Assembly: GCF_041435355.1 (NCBI RefSeq)
Contig: NZ_CP108442.1
Location: 1,488,001 to 1,552,000, forward strand
Length of the DNA stretch: 64,000 nt
DNA from: Streptomyces sp. NBC_01276
GTDB taxonomy: Bacteria > Actinomycetota > Actinomycetes > Streptomycetales > Streptomycetaceae
Direction: 5' to 3'
How positions within the stretch are numbered: the first letter of the stretch is position 1; the number at the start of each line of letters is the position of its first letter. Shown piece by piece: positions 36,240 through 44,765 of the stretch. The notes under the pieces are model-generated. The model saw nothing but the letters and a program-made list of their open reading frames with translations, was not told where the DNA came from and searched no databases. Position numbers and translations under genes: made by a program.

Positions 36240-36994
36240 TGACTGCCTTCGTGCAACTGCAGTGGCTGCTCCTGATCCGCTCTCCGCGCCTTCTGGCCAC
36301 GCTGGTCATCGTCCCGTTCTACTCGGTCGTCTTCTTCACCACCCTGCACGGGTACGGGGCGCCCGGACTGTCGGCCACCGTGGCTCTCACCGCGTTCGTC
36401 ATGAGCATGTGGTCGCAGGCCATGTTCGTCGCGGCGGAGGTCGTGGACGATGACCGCTGGGACGGCACCCTGGAGCCGGCCCTGCTCACCCCGGACGCCT
36501 ACGTGCGCGCGCTGACGGTCAGGGTCTGCACGACCACCGCGCTGAGCCTGCCGGTGCTGGTCGAAGTGATCGCGATCGGCCGGATCGGCTTCGGTTTCGC
36601 GCTCCCCGTCCACCGGCCGCTCCTGGCGCTGACGGCCTCCCTGCTACTGGTCGTCGGCACCGCCGGCTTCGCGCTGATGGTCAGCGCGTTGATGATCCTC
36701 ATGCCTGGTGGGCGCAACCTGCGGAACGCCCTGACCTACCCGTTCTACATCCTCGGCGGGCTGATCCTGCCGGCGGCCGCGCTGCCGGTACCGGTCCGAC
36801 AACTCACCCAGCTGTTCTTCCTCTCGTACGGCGCGCAGCTGCTGCGCGCGGCGATGGCCGGATCCTCCGGGAGCCACTGGAAGGACCTCTCGCTCCTGCT
36901 GCTCCTGACCGTCCTGCAGCTGGTCGCGGGAGCGGCCCTGCTGCGCCGCGCGCTGTCGCGAGCCCGTCACGGGGAGGCCCGACTCTATGCGTAA
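36239..36994 (+). CDS. ABC-2-type permease 1
   Basis: A 251-residue membrane protein with about six helices (LATLVIVPFYSVVFFTTL; LLALTASLLLVVGTAGFALM; LLLLLTVLQLVAGAALL). The ABC-2 fold is indicated by the WDGTLEPALLTP coupling segment and the PFYILGGLILPAAALP stretch. The start overlaps the ATPase stop by one base, and the end overlaps the next permease by eight. Half of a heteromeric exporter. Confidence 0.85.
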   Translation: MTAFVQLQWLLLIRSPRLLATLVIVPFYSVVFFTTLHGYGAPGLSATVALTAFVMSMWSQAMFVAAEVVDDDRWDGTLEPALLTPDAYVRALTVRVCTTTALSLPVLVEVIAIGRIGFGFALPVHRPLLALTASLLLVVGTAGFALMVSALMILMPGGRNLRNALTYPFYILGGLILPAAALPVPVRQLTQLFFLSYGAQLLRAAMAGSSGSHWKDLSLLLLLTVLQLVAGAALLRRALSRARHGEARLYA

Positions 36995-37778
36995 GGCCGA
37001 AGCGCTGATCCGTCAGATCGGCTACGGGCTGCTGAGCAGCTATCAGGACTACCGGGCTCTCTACACCTGGCGCTCCTGGCTGTTCGGCTGGCTGGCGCGG
37101 CTGCTCTGCCAGGTGCTGTTCTTCTCCATGGTTGGCTGGGCGATCGGCTCGGCCGACACCCAGCGGTACATGGCGCTGGGCAATGCGGTGGTCCTGGGGC
37201 CCCTCGGCGCCTTCGGAGTGGTCTCCTCCAGTGTCGGCGAACGCCGTGGCGGCACCTTGCAGTTTCTGCTGCTCAGCCGCAACGGACCGTTCCCCGTGCT
37301 GCTGGCGCGCGGGCTCTACTGGGCCGCCGACGGCATCGTCACCTCCTGCATCGCCCTGTTCGTCCTGCGCTGGCTGGCGGACGTCGAAGTGAGCCCGCCC
37401 GTGCTGCTGGTCTGCTTCCTCCTCCAGGTACTGATCACCCTGAGCGGCTACAGCCTCGCGCTGGCACTGGCGGGGATCAGCCTCCGCTGGCCGGAGAGCC
37501 GGATGTACCTGACGGCCGGTACGACAATCCTGCTGATGACGCTCGCCGGGGTGAACACCCCACTCCCGCGTGGCGGAGTCGTCGGAGCGATCGCCTCCGT
37601 AGTGCCTGCCGCACACGGCCTCCAGGCGATCCGTGCGCTCGTCGCCCATGGCACGGTCCCGGCAGGCGAGGTGTTCGCGGAATTCGCAGTGCTCCTCCTC
37701 TGGGGAGCGGTGGGCTACTTGGCGCTCACCGGATCCCTTCGTCATCAGGTCCGTACCGGAACGCTCAACCTCCGCTGA
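36987..37778 (+). CDS. ABC-2-type permease 2
   Basis: A 263-residue membrane protein with about six helices. It carries the ABC-2 coupling segment ERRGGTLQFLLLSRNGPF near residue 85, matching the corresponding part of permease 1, and a final helix FAVLLLWGAVGYLALTGSL. It is the second half of the exporter, followed by an 84-base gap with short CACGGCAGCCCC repeats before the kinase-like gene. Confidence 0.85.
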   Translation: MRKAEALIRQIGYGLLSSYQDYRALYTWRSWLFGWLARLLCQVLFFSMVGWAIGSADTQRYMALGNAVVLGPLGAFGVVSSSVGERRGGTLQFLLLSRNGPFPVLLARGLYWAADGIVTSCIALFVLRWLADVEVSPPVLLVCFLLQVLITLSGYSLALALAGISLRWPESRMYLTAGTTILLMTLAGVNTPLPRGGVVGAIASVVPAAHGLQAIRALVAHGTVPAGEVFAEFAVLLLWGAVGYLALTGSLRHQVRTGTLNLR

Positions 37779-37862
37779 AGGCGCGCTGCAGCCACGCGGC
37801 AGCCCCCACGGCAGCCCCCGTTCCGGAACCGTCCGACCGTCCCCACCACGGAGAACCACCCC

Positions 37863-38642
37863 ATGAGCAGAGCGAACGTCTTGAGCCTGGTCGGCCCACC
37901 GGGGTCGGGGAAGTCCACCCAGGCGGCGCGTCTGGTCGTCGCCCTGGGCCGGTCCCGGGGAACCCCGGTGCTGTGCGCCTCGGTCCCTGCACTACTACGC
38001 GGCGACCCTGCGCTGCACGAGCGGTTGACCCGGCAGGAGGCGGCCCAGGTGGCCGCCGTACGCCGCGCCGCGCACGAGTCCGCCGACCGGGGTGCGCTGA
38101 TGCCCACGGAACTCGACGAGGTCCTGGTCGAGTTGGTGGCCAGGGCGGCCGCCGACGGGCCGGTGGTGCTGGACAGCGTGCCGCGGGGACGGCAACAGGC
38201 GCGCATCCTGCTCGCCGGCGCCGTGCCGCTTGCCGAGCTGATAGTCCTTCACCTCCAGCTTCCAGGGGACGTCCTGGCGGCCTCCCTGGAGCGCCAGATC
38301 ACCCGGGCTGCCTCCCGAGGGGAGTGGCCTCCCACGCAGCGGCAGCTCTCCCGGATGGCGGGCAAGGCGGGCGTCTATACCGACGAGACCCTCCCCGGCC
38401 TGGCCGAACTCGCCCGAGCCGGCGTCGACATGGCCCGGTTCGATGCTTCCGGCCCTGCCGACCTGGTCGCCGAGGAGATACACGCCCACCTGGTCCACCG
38501 GGGAGCCCTGCCGGCGTTCGCCGCCTCCGCTGCCGTCACCGGTGCCGTCATCCCCGCCGCCACCACCACTTCCACTCCCGCCCTCACCGCCGCCCTTGCC
38601 GGCGTCGACACGGGGCAGCCGGAGGCCGGACCGTGCAGCTGA
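37863..38642 (+). CDS. P-loop nucleotide kinase-like protein (adenylate/thymidylate kinase fold)
   Basis: The 259-residue product opens with LSLVGPPGSGKSTQAARLV, the P-loop typical of adenylate kinases. A central VVLDSVPRGRQQAR matches the adenylate-kinase GFPRxxxQA segment, with Ser-Val replacing Gly-Phe. The LID region (ITRAASRGEWPPTQ) is short. A low-complexity Ala/Thr/Ser tail (from about 210) is unlike any kinase. It probably phosphorylates a nucleotide or nucleotide-like compound. ATG 37863; the end overlaps the next gene by ten bases. Confidence 0.72.
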   Translation: MSRANVLSLVGPPGSGKSTQAARLVVALGRSRGTPVLCASVPALLRGDPALHERLTRQEAAQVAAVRRAAHESADRGALMPTELDEVLVELVARAAADGPVVLDSVPRGRQQARILLAGAVPLAELIVLHLQLPGDVLAASLERQITRAASRGEWPPTQRQLSRMAGKAGVYTDETLPGLAELARAGVDMARFDASGPADLVAEEIHAHLVHRGALPAFAASAAVTGAVIPAATTTSTPALTAALAGVDTGQPEAGPCS

Positions 38643-39235
38643 TCCTCGCCCGACACGGACGCACCGAGTCCAACGCGCTCCACCGCTTCCCCCTCTCCCC
38701 CGCCGTACCGCTGGACCGGACCGGCATCGAGCAAGCCCGGTGCACCGGGCGGCAGATCGCCGACTCCGGGTTCCACCCGACCGCCATCCACGCCAGTGAC
38801 GCGGAACGGACCCTGCAGACCGCCCGCCTCCTCCGTGATCTGATCGCCCCGGAGCTGCCGGTCACCCCGCAGCCAGGCCTGCGGGAGCTGGACTGGGGCC
38901 TGCTGCGCGGCCGTTCCACGCTCTCCGGCCCCTCGGGCGACGCCGAGTACACCCGCTGGCAGCAGGACCCGCTGCGCAGGCTCCCCGGCGGGGAGAGCCT
39001 GGCCGACGTACAGGCCCGGGCAACCCCCCTGCTGGAGCGACTGATTGCGGACGGCCGCCCGGCACTCGTGGTCTCGCACGCGGTCACCCTCACCGTCCTA
39101 ACCGCCTGGCTGCGAGGTTGGGACCTCATCGAGACATGGCAGTCCCACCGGGCCCATCTCCCGACGGGCGGATACCGCCGGCTCGAACTCACCGGCCCCC
39201 CGGGCCTGCCCCACCCCCTACCCGTGTCGCAATGA
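38633..39235 (+). CDS. Histidine phosphatase superfamily protein
   Basis: A 200-residue phosphoglycerate-mutase-like phosphatase starting at GTG 38633. The catalytic motif is LILARHGRTESNA, with the nucleophilic His; the acid is in LRELDWGLLRG; the second catalytic His is in ALVVSHAVTLTVL. Such enzymes remove phosphate from sugars, nucleotides or cofactors (compare CobC). Its overlap with the kinase-like gene suggests the two act on the same compound in sequence (inference). Confidence 0.86.
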   Translation: MQLILARHGRTESNALHRFPLSPAVPLDRTGIEQARCTGRQIADSGFHPTAIHASDAERTLQTARLLRDLIAPELPVTPQPGLRELDWGLLRGRSTLSGPSGDAEYTRWQQDPLRRLPGGESLADVQARATPLLERLIADGRPALVVSHAVTLTVLTAWLRGWDLIETWQSHRAHLPTGGYRRLELTGPPGLPHPLPVSQ

Positions 39236-39249
39236 CAGGAGCAACCCCC

Positions 39250-40185
39250 ATGGCCTATCCATCGCTGTCCCCCCTGGTTGAACAAGGTCTGCTGGACGAG
39301 ATCCTGGACAACCTGGGCTTCATCCACGCGAATGACCACTGCCGCCGCAACTGCACGCACTGCCCGGCCTTCGGCGACACCTCACCCGTGCAGATGACCC
39401 CGTTCGCGACCCTGACCCGGCTGGTCCGGGACGTCGGCGAAGCCTTCCGGGACCGGGGCATCTCCCCCAAGCGCAGCATCGTCTCCTGGCGGATCAGCGA
39501 CCCGCTCGACTACCACGTCAGGGACGGCGAGACCACGCGGAACACCTTCGACGTCGCCCGGATCTGGCGTGAACACCTGGGGCAGGGACTCTACCTGGTG
39601 ACCAACGGCAGCGAGGGAAAGCGCTTCGCCCGGACCGCGCTGCGCCAGATCGCCGCCCGGCCCGACGTGCTCTCACAGGCCAAACTGACCATCACTCCCT
39701 GCGACCAGGGCTGGGGCAGCGAGCGTTACCTGCAGAACATCGCCGATGACATCTCGGTGCTCGCGCCGCTGTGGGACCTGGGCTCGACGCGGATGGAGGA
39801 CCCCGACGGCCTGCGCTTCCGGATCAATCTGAAGTCGACGGCGGACCGGCGCGAGGAGGCACTGGAATTCATGGCCCGGGCCATGGACTTGGCCGGTCTG
39901 GACGCCGGCGCGGCGCAGAAGGCGTTGGCCGATCCGCGCCGCATCTCGGCGAAGGACATCTACGACCTCGGCTCGTACGTCGGCGACAGCCCCGTGGTGA
40001 ACGCGATCAGCATCAAGGGCGAGGGCGGCAAGCGCTTCAAGGACACCGCGCAGACCCGCTCCCACCACCAGTACGGCATCTACCCTGACGGGGCCGTCCG
40101 CGTCATTGACATGTACGAGTTCAAGGTCTACGAGGCGACCGGGGAGGGCGGCGCCCCGCTCCGGGTCGACCTGCGCGCCGCCTGA
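39250..40185 (+). CDS. Radical SAM enzyme
   Basis: A 311-residue protein with the 4Fe-4S motif CRRNCTHC (Cys31, Cys35, Cys38; CxxxCxxC). ATG 39250 follows AGGAG by eight bases. After the cluster motif the sequence is barrel-like (SWRISDPLDYH, LTITPCDQGWG, FRINLKST). There is no SPASM-type cysteine-rich C-terminus and no clear N-terminal peptide-binding (RRE) domain. This makes it smaller than most RiPP radical SAM enzymes. The reaction is unknown; it may act on the peptide, a nucleotide or a sugar. Confidence 0.83.
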   Translation: MAYPSLSPLVEQGLLDEILDNLGFIHANDHCRRNCTHCPAFGDTSPVQMTPFATLTRLVRDVGEAFRDRGISPKRSIVSWRISDPLDYHVRDGETTRNTFDVARIWREHLGQGLYLVTNGSEGKRFARTALRQIAARPDVLSQAKLTITPCDQGWGSERYLQNIADDISVLAPLWDLGSTRMEDPDGLRFRINLKSTADRREEALEFMARAMDLAGLDAGAAQKALADPRRISAKDIYDLGSYVGDSPVVNAISIKGEGGKRFKDTAQTRSHHQYGIYPDGAVRVIDMYEFKVYEATGEGGAPLRVDLRAA

Positions 40186-40276
40186 CCCGCTGTCCGACCC
40201 TGGGTCTGACCTACTGTCCGACTCAAGGTATGAGTCGCCGTCATGGCAGCCGGAAGCATCAAGGAACAGGAATCAA

Positions 40277-42316
40277 GTGAACGACATCCGAGTCGTCCCG
40301 CTGTACCGGGCCGACGAGCATCCCGTGCTGCTGACCGGCGCGAAGGCGCAGGCCCTGGCACGTCTGCACCGCGCCGGCTTCCGGGTCCCGGACGGCGTCT
40401 GCGTGACCTCGGCCTGGTTCCAGGACGTCATGTCCCGTACCGGGATCGGCGACACCGTCGAGCAGAACCTGCGGGATCTGAGCGCCGTCCCCACCGGTAC
40501 CGGCCGCGCGCTGGAACTCATCCGACGGGCCGTCATCCAGTCGCCGTGGCCGGCGGACCTGGTCGAGGAGGCAAGCGCCGCGGCGCAGTCGCTCCTCGAC
40601 CAGGGGCCCGTCATGGTGCGCTCGTCCGTACCCGTCGAGGACGGCGCAGGGCAGTCCTATGCCGGAGTGTTCCACTCCGAGGGGCCACTGCACACGGTGC
40701 CGGAGGTACTGTCCTCACTCGCCCGCTGCTGGGCGGCGCTGTACTCGGCCCGCTGCTACTCCTACTCGCGCGGCCAATTGCCGCAGGAGTACGCCGCGTT
40801 CCTGCAGACCTGGGTGCAGCCGCAGGCACACGGTGTGCTGTTCACCAAGGACCTGTTCACGAGCGACGGCGGCCCGGTCACCGACTTCGCGTGGGGCAGT
40901 GCGACCGACTCCACCTCGGGCGAGGGTCCGACGAACCGGCTCCTCCTGTCGGACGAGGCCGCGCTGCCCGACGGTCTGCCGGATGCTCTGCCCGACGGTC
41001 TGCGCGAGGAGTTGCTCTCGCTGGCCAAGCGCAGCGAACAGCTCTTCGGTCTGCCGCTCGACGTGGAGTGGGTGTGGAACGAGGGCCTGTTGCACACGCT
41101 CCAGGCCCGACCCATCACCCACGGCCGGACGCCCGCCAAGGTGACCGGCGGCTGGTGGCCGGATTCCGACGTCAGCGGCCTGTACGACGTCGACCTCGGC
41201 AACTGTCGCGCCCGTTTCGAGGGCGCGCTGCAGAAGCACATCTGGCTGCGCAGGCAGTGTGCGGCCGTCGGCGTGGAGACCTACCGCGAGGCGTACATCG
41301 TCTACGGGGAGCAGGACGTCCGCCGGCTCGCCGACGACCTGGCCGGCTACCTGCGCACCGAGTTCGTCCAGATCAACTGGGGTGGCCGCGGCACCGGAAC
41401 CGTCGCGAAGCTGGCCGACCTGGCCGACCACCTGCTGCGCGGACGCGAGCGCAACGCCCTGTCCGACCCCGCGTTCAGCGCCGCGCACATCGGCGAGATC
41501 GTCCCCGCGGAGGCCTCCGGCTTCTCCGCACTGCTCGGCGACGGAACCGTCATCGTCGAGGCTTTCCCCGCCGGCCTGCCCGGCATCAAGGAAGGCGGCC
41601 TCGTCCCGTCGGTCTTCACCATCGCCCCCGGCGGACCCATCGTCCGCGTGAACATCGCGGAATTCAGCCGTCGTTGTCACATCGAGCCCGGTGAGGGCTG
41701 GTGGTGGCGCCCCGAGGACACCGCCCCATACACCTTCGACCGTGCCGACGGCGAGGTCCTCGACATCGCCCGGATCACCCGCGACCTGTGCGGCGCCCTG
41801 GGCGAGGCCCGGCTGGAGTGGTACACCGCCGACGGCCGGGCGATGATCCGCGACGTCAGCCTTGAGGGCCGCGGTCTGGAGGCGCGCACGGCCGATGTCG
41901 GGAGGGTCATCTCCACCGGGATCGCCGCGGGCACGGTGCTCGCCCTGCCGGACCTCTCCGAACTCGACGAAGCGGCACGGGCATTGGAAGTCAGTGTGGT
42001 CGGCTTCGGCATGGACAACCCCGCAGTGCTGTCGGACGACCGCATCACCGCCGCCGTCGATGCCATCCGGCAGAAGAACGGTGTGATCGTCGTCGCCGAG
42101 TACCCCTCAGCCGGGCTCATCCCCCTGGTGGACCTCGCCTCGGGCTTCGTCTTCGAACGCGGCAATCTGCTCTGCCACACGGCCATCGTGCTGCGCGAGC
42201 GCGGCGTGCCGGCGATCGTGGCACCCGGCGCCGGGAAGTGGCTGCGTGACGGCATGAAGGTCGAGCTCTCCCCAGCGGGCCTGGCCGTCCTCGACCCCGA
42301 GGACCGGACTTGCTGA
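40277..42316 (+). CDS. PEP-synthase-like phosphotransferase (ATP-grasp plus phosphohistidine domain)
   Basis: A protein of 679 residues starting at GTG 40277. The N-terminal ATP-binding part shows VMVRSSVPVEDGAGQSYAGVF, matching the PEP synthase/pyruvate phosphate dikinase nucleotide domain. The C-terminal swivelling domain keeps the phosphohistidine in RGNLLCHTAIVLRERGVPAI. The PEP/pyruvate TIM barrel is absent; the middle (about 290-560) is different. The layout therefore resembles rifampin-phosphotransferase-type enzymes that pass the beta-phosphate of ATP to a small molecule. Phosphorylation of the island product or an intermediate is inferred. Confidence 0.8.
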   Translation: MNDIRVVPLYRADEHPVLLTGAKAQALARLHRAGFRVPDGVCVTSAWFQDVMSRTGIGDTVEQNLRDLSAVPTGTGRALELIRRAVIQSPWPADLVEEASAAAQSLLDQGPVMVRSSVPVEDGAGQSYAGVFHSEGPLHTVPEVLSSLARCWAALYSARCYSYSRGQLPQEYAAFLQTWVQPQAHGVLFTKDLFTSDGGPVTDFAWGSATDSTSGEGPTNRLLLSDEAALPDGLPDALPDGLREELLSLAKRSEQLFGLPLDVEWVWNEGLLHTLQARPITHGRTPAKVTGGWWPDSDVSGLYDVDLGNCRARFEGALQKHIWLRRQCAAVGVETYREAYIVYGEQDVRRLADDLAGYLRTEFVQINWGGRGTGTVAKLADLADHLLRGRERNALSDPAFSAAHIGEIVPAEASGFSALLGDGTVIVEAFPAGLPGIKEGGLVPSVFTIAPGGPIVRVNIAEFSRRCHIEPGEGWWWRPEDTAPYTFDRADGEVLDIARITRDLCGALGEARLEWYTADGRAMIRDVSLEGRGLEARTADVGRVISTGIAAGTVLALPDLSELDEAARALEVSVVGFGMDNPAVLSDDRITAAVDAIRQKNGVIVVAEYPSAGLIPLVDLASGFVFERGNLLCHTAIVLRERGVPAIVAPGAGKWLRDGMKVELSPAGLAVLDPEDRTC

Positions 42317-42329
42317 AGGGCGAGCACCG

Positions 42330-43817
42330 GTGAACGCGCTACAGGTCGGCCTGTGTCCCCTCGACCTCACCGACGAACGGCACGTGCGGCGCCTTCTCTG
42401 CGACGACTCCCGGGGAAGCGCGGCAGGCAGTCGGCTGCTGACCCGCCCGGACTTCGTGCCGGACGGCTTCACCGTCGCCGAGCGGATGACGGGGCAGGTC
42501 CTGCTGCACCCCTCTGAGCGCGCGTTCGACCCCTGGCTTTCCCGGCTGATCGCGGACAAGCTGGCCCGGATCGCCGCCCCGGCAGGGCGCAGCGCCGTCA
42601 CTGACCCGGCGGTTGCCGCGTTCTGCCGGGACCAGACGCTTCGACTGCTGGACCACACCTGGGAGGAATCGCCCGCGACACGATCCGCGAGCGACTCTCC
42701 GGCCAACTCGCTGAGCAACCAGGAACTGCCGTCCGTAGTGGACCGGGTGATCGCCCACTGCGTGCTCGGTGATGTCCGCGCGCCGGTCGCCACCCACCTG
42801 CGGTACGCCGATCGCGGGGTGAGCGTCGCCGTGGCGCTCGCCCCGCTCGTCCTGGAGCGGTGCGGAACCGACCTGTCGCGCCTGCTGCGGTACAGCCTGG
42901 CGGCCGGCCTGCTCGGGGCGGAGCAGAAAGCACGTGCGCCCGGCCCGGGCGCGCGCCTGCCCATCGACGCGTCGGCCACTCCCGTGGCCACCGCGCGGAA
43001 GCTGTGGCCCAGGTACCGGGCGCTGGCCGAACGGCCCCTCCAGGTGGACCACTGGGCGGAGTTCGCGAGCGAGGTACTCGACGGTCCGAGACGGCTTGTG
43101 TGGTTCTTCGACGACTGCGCCGAGACGGTGATCGACCTCCTCCTGCTCACCCGCTTGAAGGAAGCCAACCCCCAGCTGGAAATCACCATGGTGCCCAAGT
43201 CCCTGCCCTGCTACACGGACGCCGACACCGGCCTGCTGCTCCGGCTGCTCGCCACTCCCAGCCTGCAGGCGCTGGGCGTAGGAGGGGCGCTGCAGGCCTC
43301 GGACGTCTGCCGCTTCGGCCCGACCATGGCCACGGCCAACCTGCGCAAGCTCTCCCCCGAACTGGCCGGGCAACTGGACGCGGCGGACTGCGTCTTCGTG
43401 AAGGGCACCAACATCCACGAGATGTTCCAGGGCGGGATCGACAGGCCGATGTACACCGGGTTCGTCCTGGTGAGCGAGTTCAACGAGAGTGCGATGGGGG
43501 TGGACGCCTCGTCCGCCCCCCTCTTCCTCGTCCACTCCGGGCCCGGCGAGTACGCCCACTGGGGCTTCGAAGGACGCGAATCCCGTACCGTCCGGTACTC
43601 GGACCAGCGCCTCGTCCGGCTTTGCTGGAGTACCTTGACGGACCATCAGTTCAGAAAGAACTGCGACGACCCCGCCGTACTGCGCGAGGAGCTACGCCGG
43701 CTGGACTCCCTCACCGAACGCGTGCTGCCCAGGACCCGCCCCGCACTCGACGGCGAAAAGGCACTCGTCCACCAGGCACTGCGGCGCGTCACCGGCAGCG
43801 CCCCGCGAATCCCGTGA
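42330..43817 (+). CDS. DUF89/ARMT1-like damage-control phosphatase homologue
   Basis: The product is 495 residues (GTG 42330). Around residue 258 it reads VWFFDDCAETVIDLLLL, similar to the DNAGE-type metal site of DUF89 phosphatases. Further on ADCVFVKGTNIHEMFQGG resembles the second DUF89 metal/phosphate motif (D..SKGQ.N.E). These enzymes hydrolyse phosphate esters on damaged metabolites. The N-terminal 200 residues are helical and unassigned. The assignment rests on two motifs and is moderate. It overlaps the MazG-like gene by four bases. Confidence 0.6.
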   Translation: MNALQVGLCPLDLTDERHVRRLLCDDSRGSAAGSRLLTRPDFVPDGFTVAERMTGQVLLHPSERAFDPWLSRLIADKLARIAAPAGRSAVTDPAVAAFCRDQTLRLLDHTWEESPATRSASDSPANSLSNQELPSVVDRVIAHCVLGDVRAPVATHLRYADRGVSVAVALAPLVLERCGTDLSRLLRYSLAAGLLGAEQKARAPGPGARLPIDASATPVATARKLWPRYRALAERPLQVDHWAEFASEVLDGPRRLVWFFDDCAETVIDLLLLTRLKEANPQLEITMVPKSLPCYTDADTGLLLRLLATPSLQALGVGGALQASDVCRFGPTMATANLRKLSPELAGQLDAADCVFVKGTNIHEMFQGGIDRPMYTGFVLVSEFNESAMGVDASSAPLFLVHSGPGEYAHWGFEGRESRTVRYSDQRLVRLCWSTLTDHQFRKNCDDPAVLREELRRLDSLTERVLPRTRPALDGEKALVHQALRRVTGSAPRIP

Positions 43818-44233
43818 CCGACACCAGTGGAGCAGACGTGCACGACCCCCGAAACGACCTGCACGACCCCCGAAACGACCTGCACGATTCCCGGAACGAC
43901 CTGCACCATTCCCGGAACGACTGGCTCGACGACCTGGCGGCCCTGACCGCCGGAGCCGTCGAACGCTTCCCGCGCCACAACGACGCCTTCCACCTGGTCT
44001 CCCGCCTGGCCGAAGAGGCCGGTGAACTGGCCCAACAGGTCAACCACATGGAGGGCATGGGCCGCAAACGCGAAGCCCACGGCGAGCCTGACCCCGACCA
44101 CCTCACCAAGGAGGTCCTCGACGTTGTCCGCTGCGCCGTCGCCATTGCCGCCCACTACGGCTGCCTGGCCAACCTCCGCACCCTCACGTCGGCGAAGCTG
44201 GACTCCTATCGCCGCGAAGGGTGGGCGCGCTGA
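43814..44233 (+). CDS. MazG-like nucleotide pyrophosphohydrolase
   Basis: A 139-residue protein starting at GTG 43814 (GTGA overlap). The all-alpha NTP pyrophosphatase core is SRLAEEAGELAQQVNHMEG followed by KEVLDVVRCAVAIAAHY (EExxE...ExxD metal motifs). The N-terminus holds four tandem heptapeptides of the type HDPRNDL, which are not part of the fold. Members hydrolyse NTPs to NMP and pyrophosphate. It closes the island operon and adds to the concentration of nucleotide and phosphate enzymes. Confidence 0.8.
   Translation: MTDTSGADVHDPRNDLHDPRNDLHDSRNDLHHSRNDWLDDLAALTAGAVERFPRHNDAFHLVSRLAEEAGELAQQVNHMEGMGRKREAHGEPDPDHLTKEVLDVVRCAVAIAAHYGCLANLRTLTSAKLDSYRREGWAR
43841..43924 (+). repeat. Four 21-bp tandem repeats inside the MazG-like gene
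   Basis: Units at 43841, 43862, 43883 and 43904 encode HDPRNDL, HDPRNDL, HDSRNDL and HHSRNDW. The first two are identical at base level, so the expansion is recent. Confidence 0.9.
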
Positions 44234-44329
44234 CCGTCGGTCCTCCGCCTGACCGCTCATCGCCGTGCCGTCAGTGCCGGTCCGCGGAATCGCTCCCTGG
44301 CCCTGGCAGCGTTCAGGCCGAATCGGTCC

Positions 44330-44373
44330 TGACCAGCACGCTCACGAGGTCACGGGACTTTGCGACGGCCCTG
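44330..44373. repeat. Right copy of 44-bp direct repeat flanking the island
   Basis: Partner of 31622-31665, with about eight mismatches. It immediately follows the island operon and precedes the rearranged chromosomal fragments, so it marks the right limit of the inserted segment. Confidence 0.7.
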
Positions 44374-44376
44374 GTT

Positions 44377-44463
44377 CCGGTACGGCGAGATCGGGCGGGC
44401 TCCCCGTCGCCGGCCAGGCGGCAACAGCCTGCGGCTGCGCGGCTTCCGGGCCGCCGCAACTGA
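44377..44463. other. Rearrangement scar made of GNAT-gene and copA fragments
   Basis: Three pieces are joined end to end. 44377-44390 matches 46170-46183 (GNAT leader). 44391-44417 is identical to 46439-46465 (inside the GNAT gene). About 44420-44463 matches the last 45 bases of copA (30373-30417) with one substitution and one deleted base. The pieces are non-functional and show repeated short-homology recombination. Confidence 0.85.
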
Positions 44464-44466
44464 TGG

Positions 44467-44604
44467 CTCCAGTCCTGTGCCGTGACCCTGCTCGACGGGC
44501 ACCTGGGCTCCTGCGCCACCGAGGCCATCGCCGAGGGCGGGGACGCGGCGAAGGCCAAGGTGGACGAGGCCATCCGGGCCGTCGCCCGGCTGATCCGCGC
44601 ATAA
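44467..44604 (+). pseudogene. Truncated csoR, 3' half duplicate
   Basis: 138 bases match 30571-30708 without indels and translate as the C-terminal half of CsoR (LQSCAVTLLDGHLGSC to the stop). The start and DNA-binding half are missing, so it cannot be a working repressor. Confidence 0.9.
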
Positions 44605-44617
44605 ACCCGGCCGGTAC

Positions 44618-44663
44618 GCCGACCGCCCCTCCACACGAAGCGGTTCGTGGAGGGGCGGTCGGC
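44618..44663 (+). terminator. Second copy of the copper-operon terminator
   Basis: The same 17-bp stem as at 30722-30767 (arms 44618-44634 and 44647-44663), followed by CTTT. It should insulate blaI from island transcription. Confidence 0.88.
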
Positions 44664-44765
44664 CTTTCCGTGCCCGCCCGGGGCCCGCGTACCGGGCCGG
44701 GGTATGCCACCGGTGCCGGGGCGGCCCGTACGATGAGCCGCTCGCGAGGGGGAAGGCGGAAAGCG

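Noticed and set aside
43841..43924. CRISPR-like array
   Set aside because: Repeats are contiguous 21-mers in frame within a MazG-like gene; there are no spacers and no cas genes.
31802..44233. Lanthipeptide, lasso peptide or thiopeptide cluster
   Set aside because: No LanB/M/C, B1/B2/C lasso, or YcaO proteins, and the peptide has no Cys or Thr and only one Ser.
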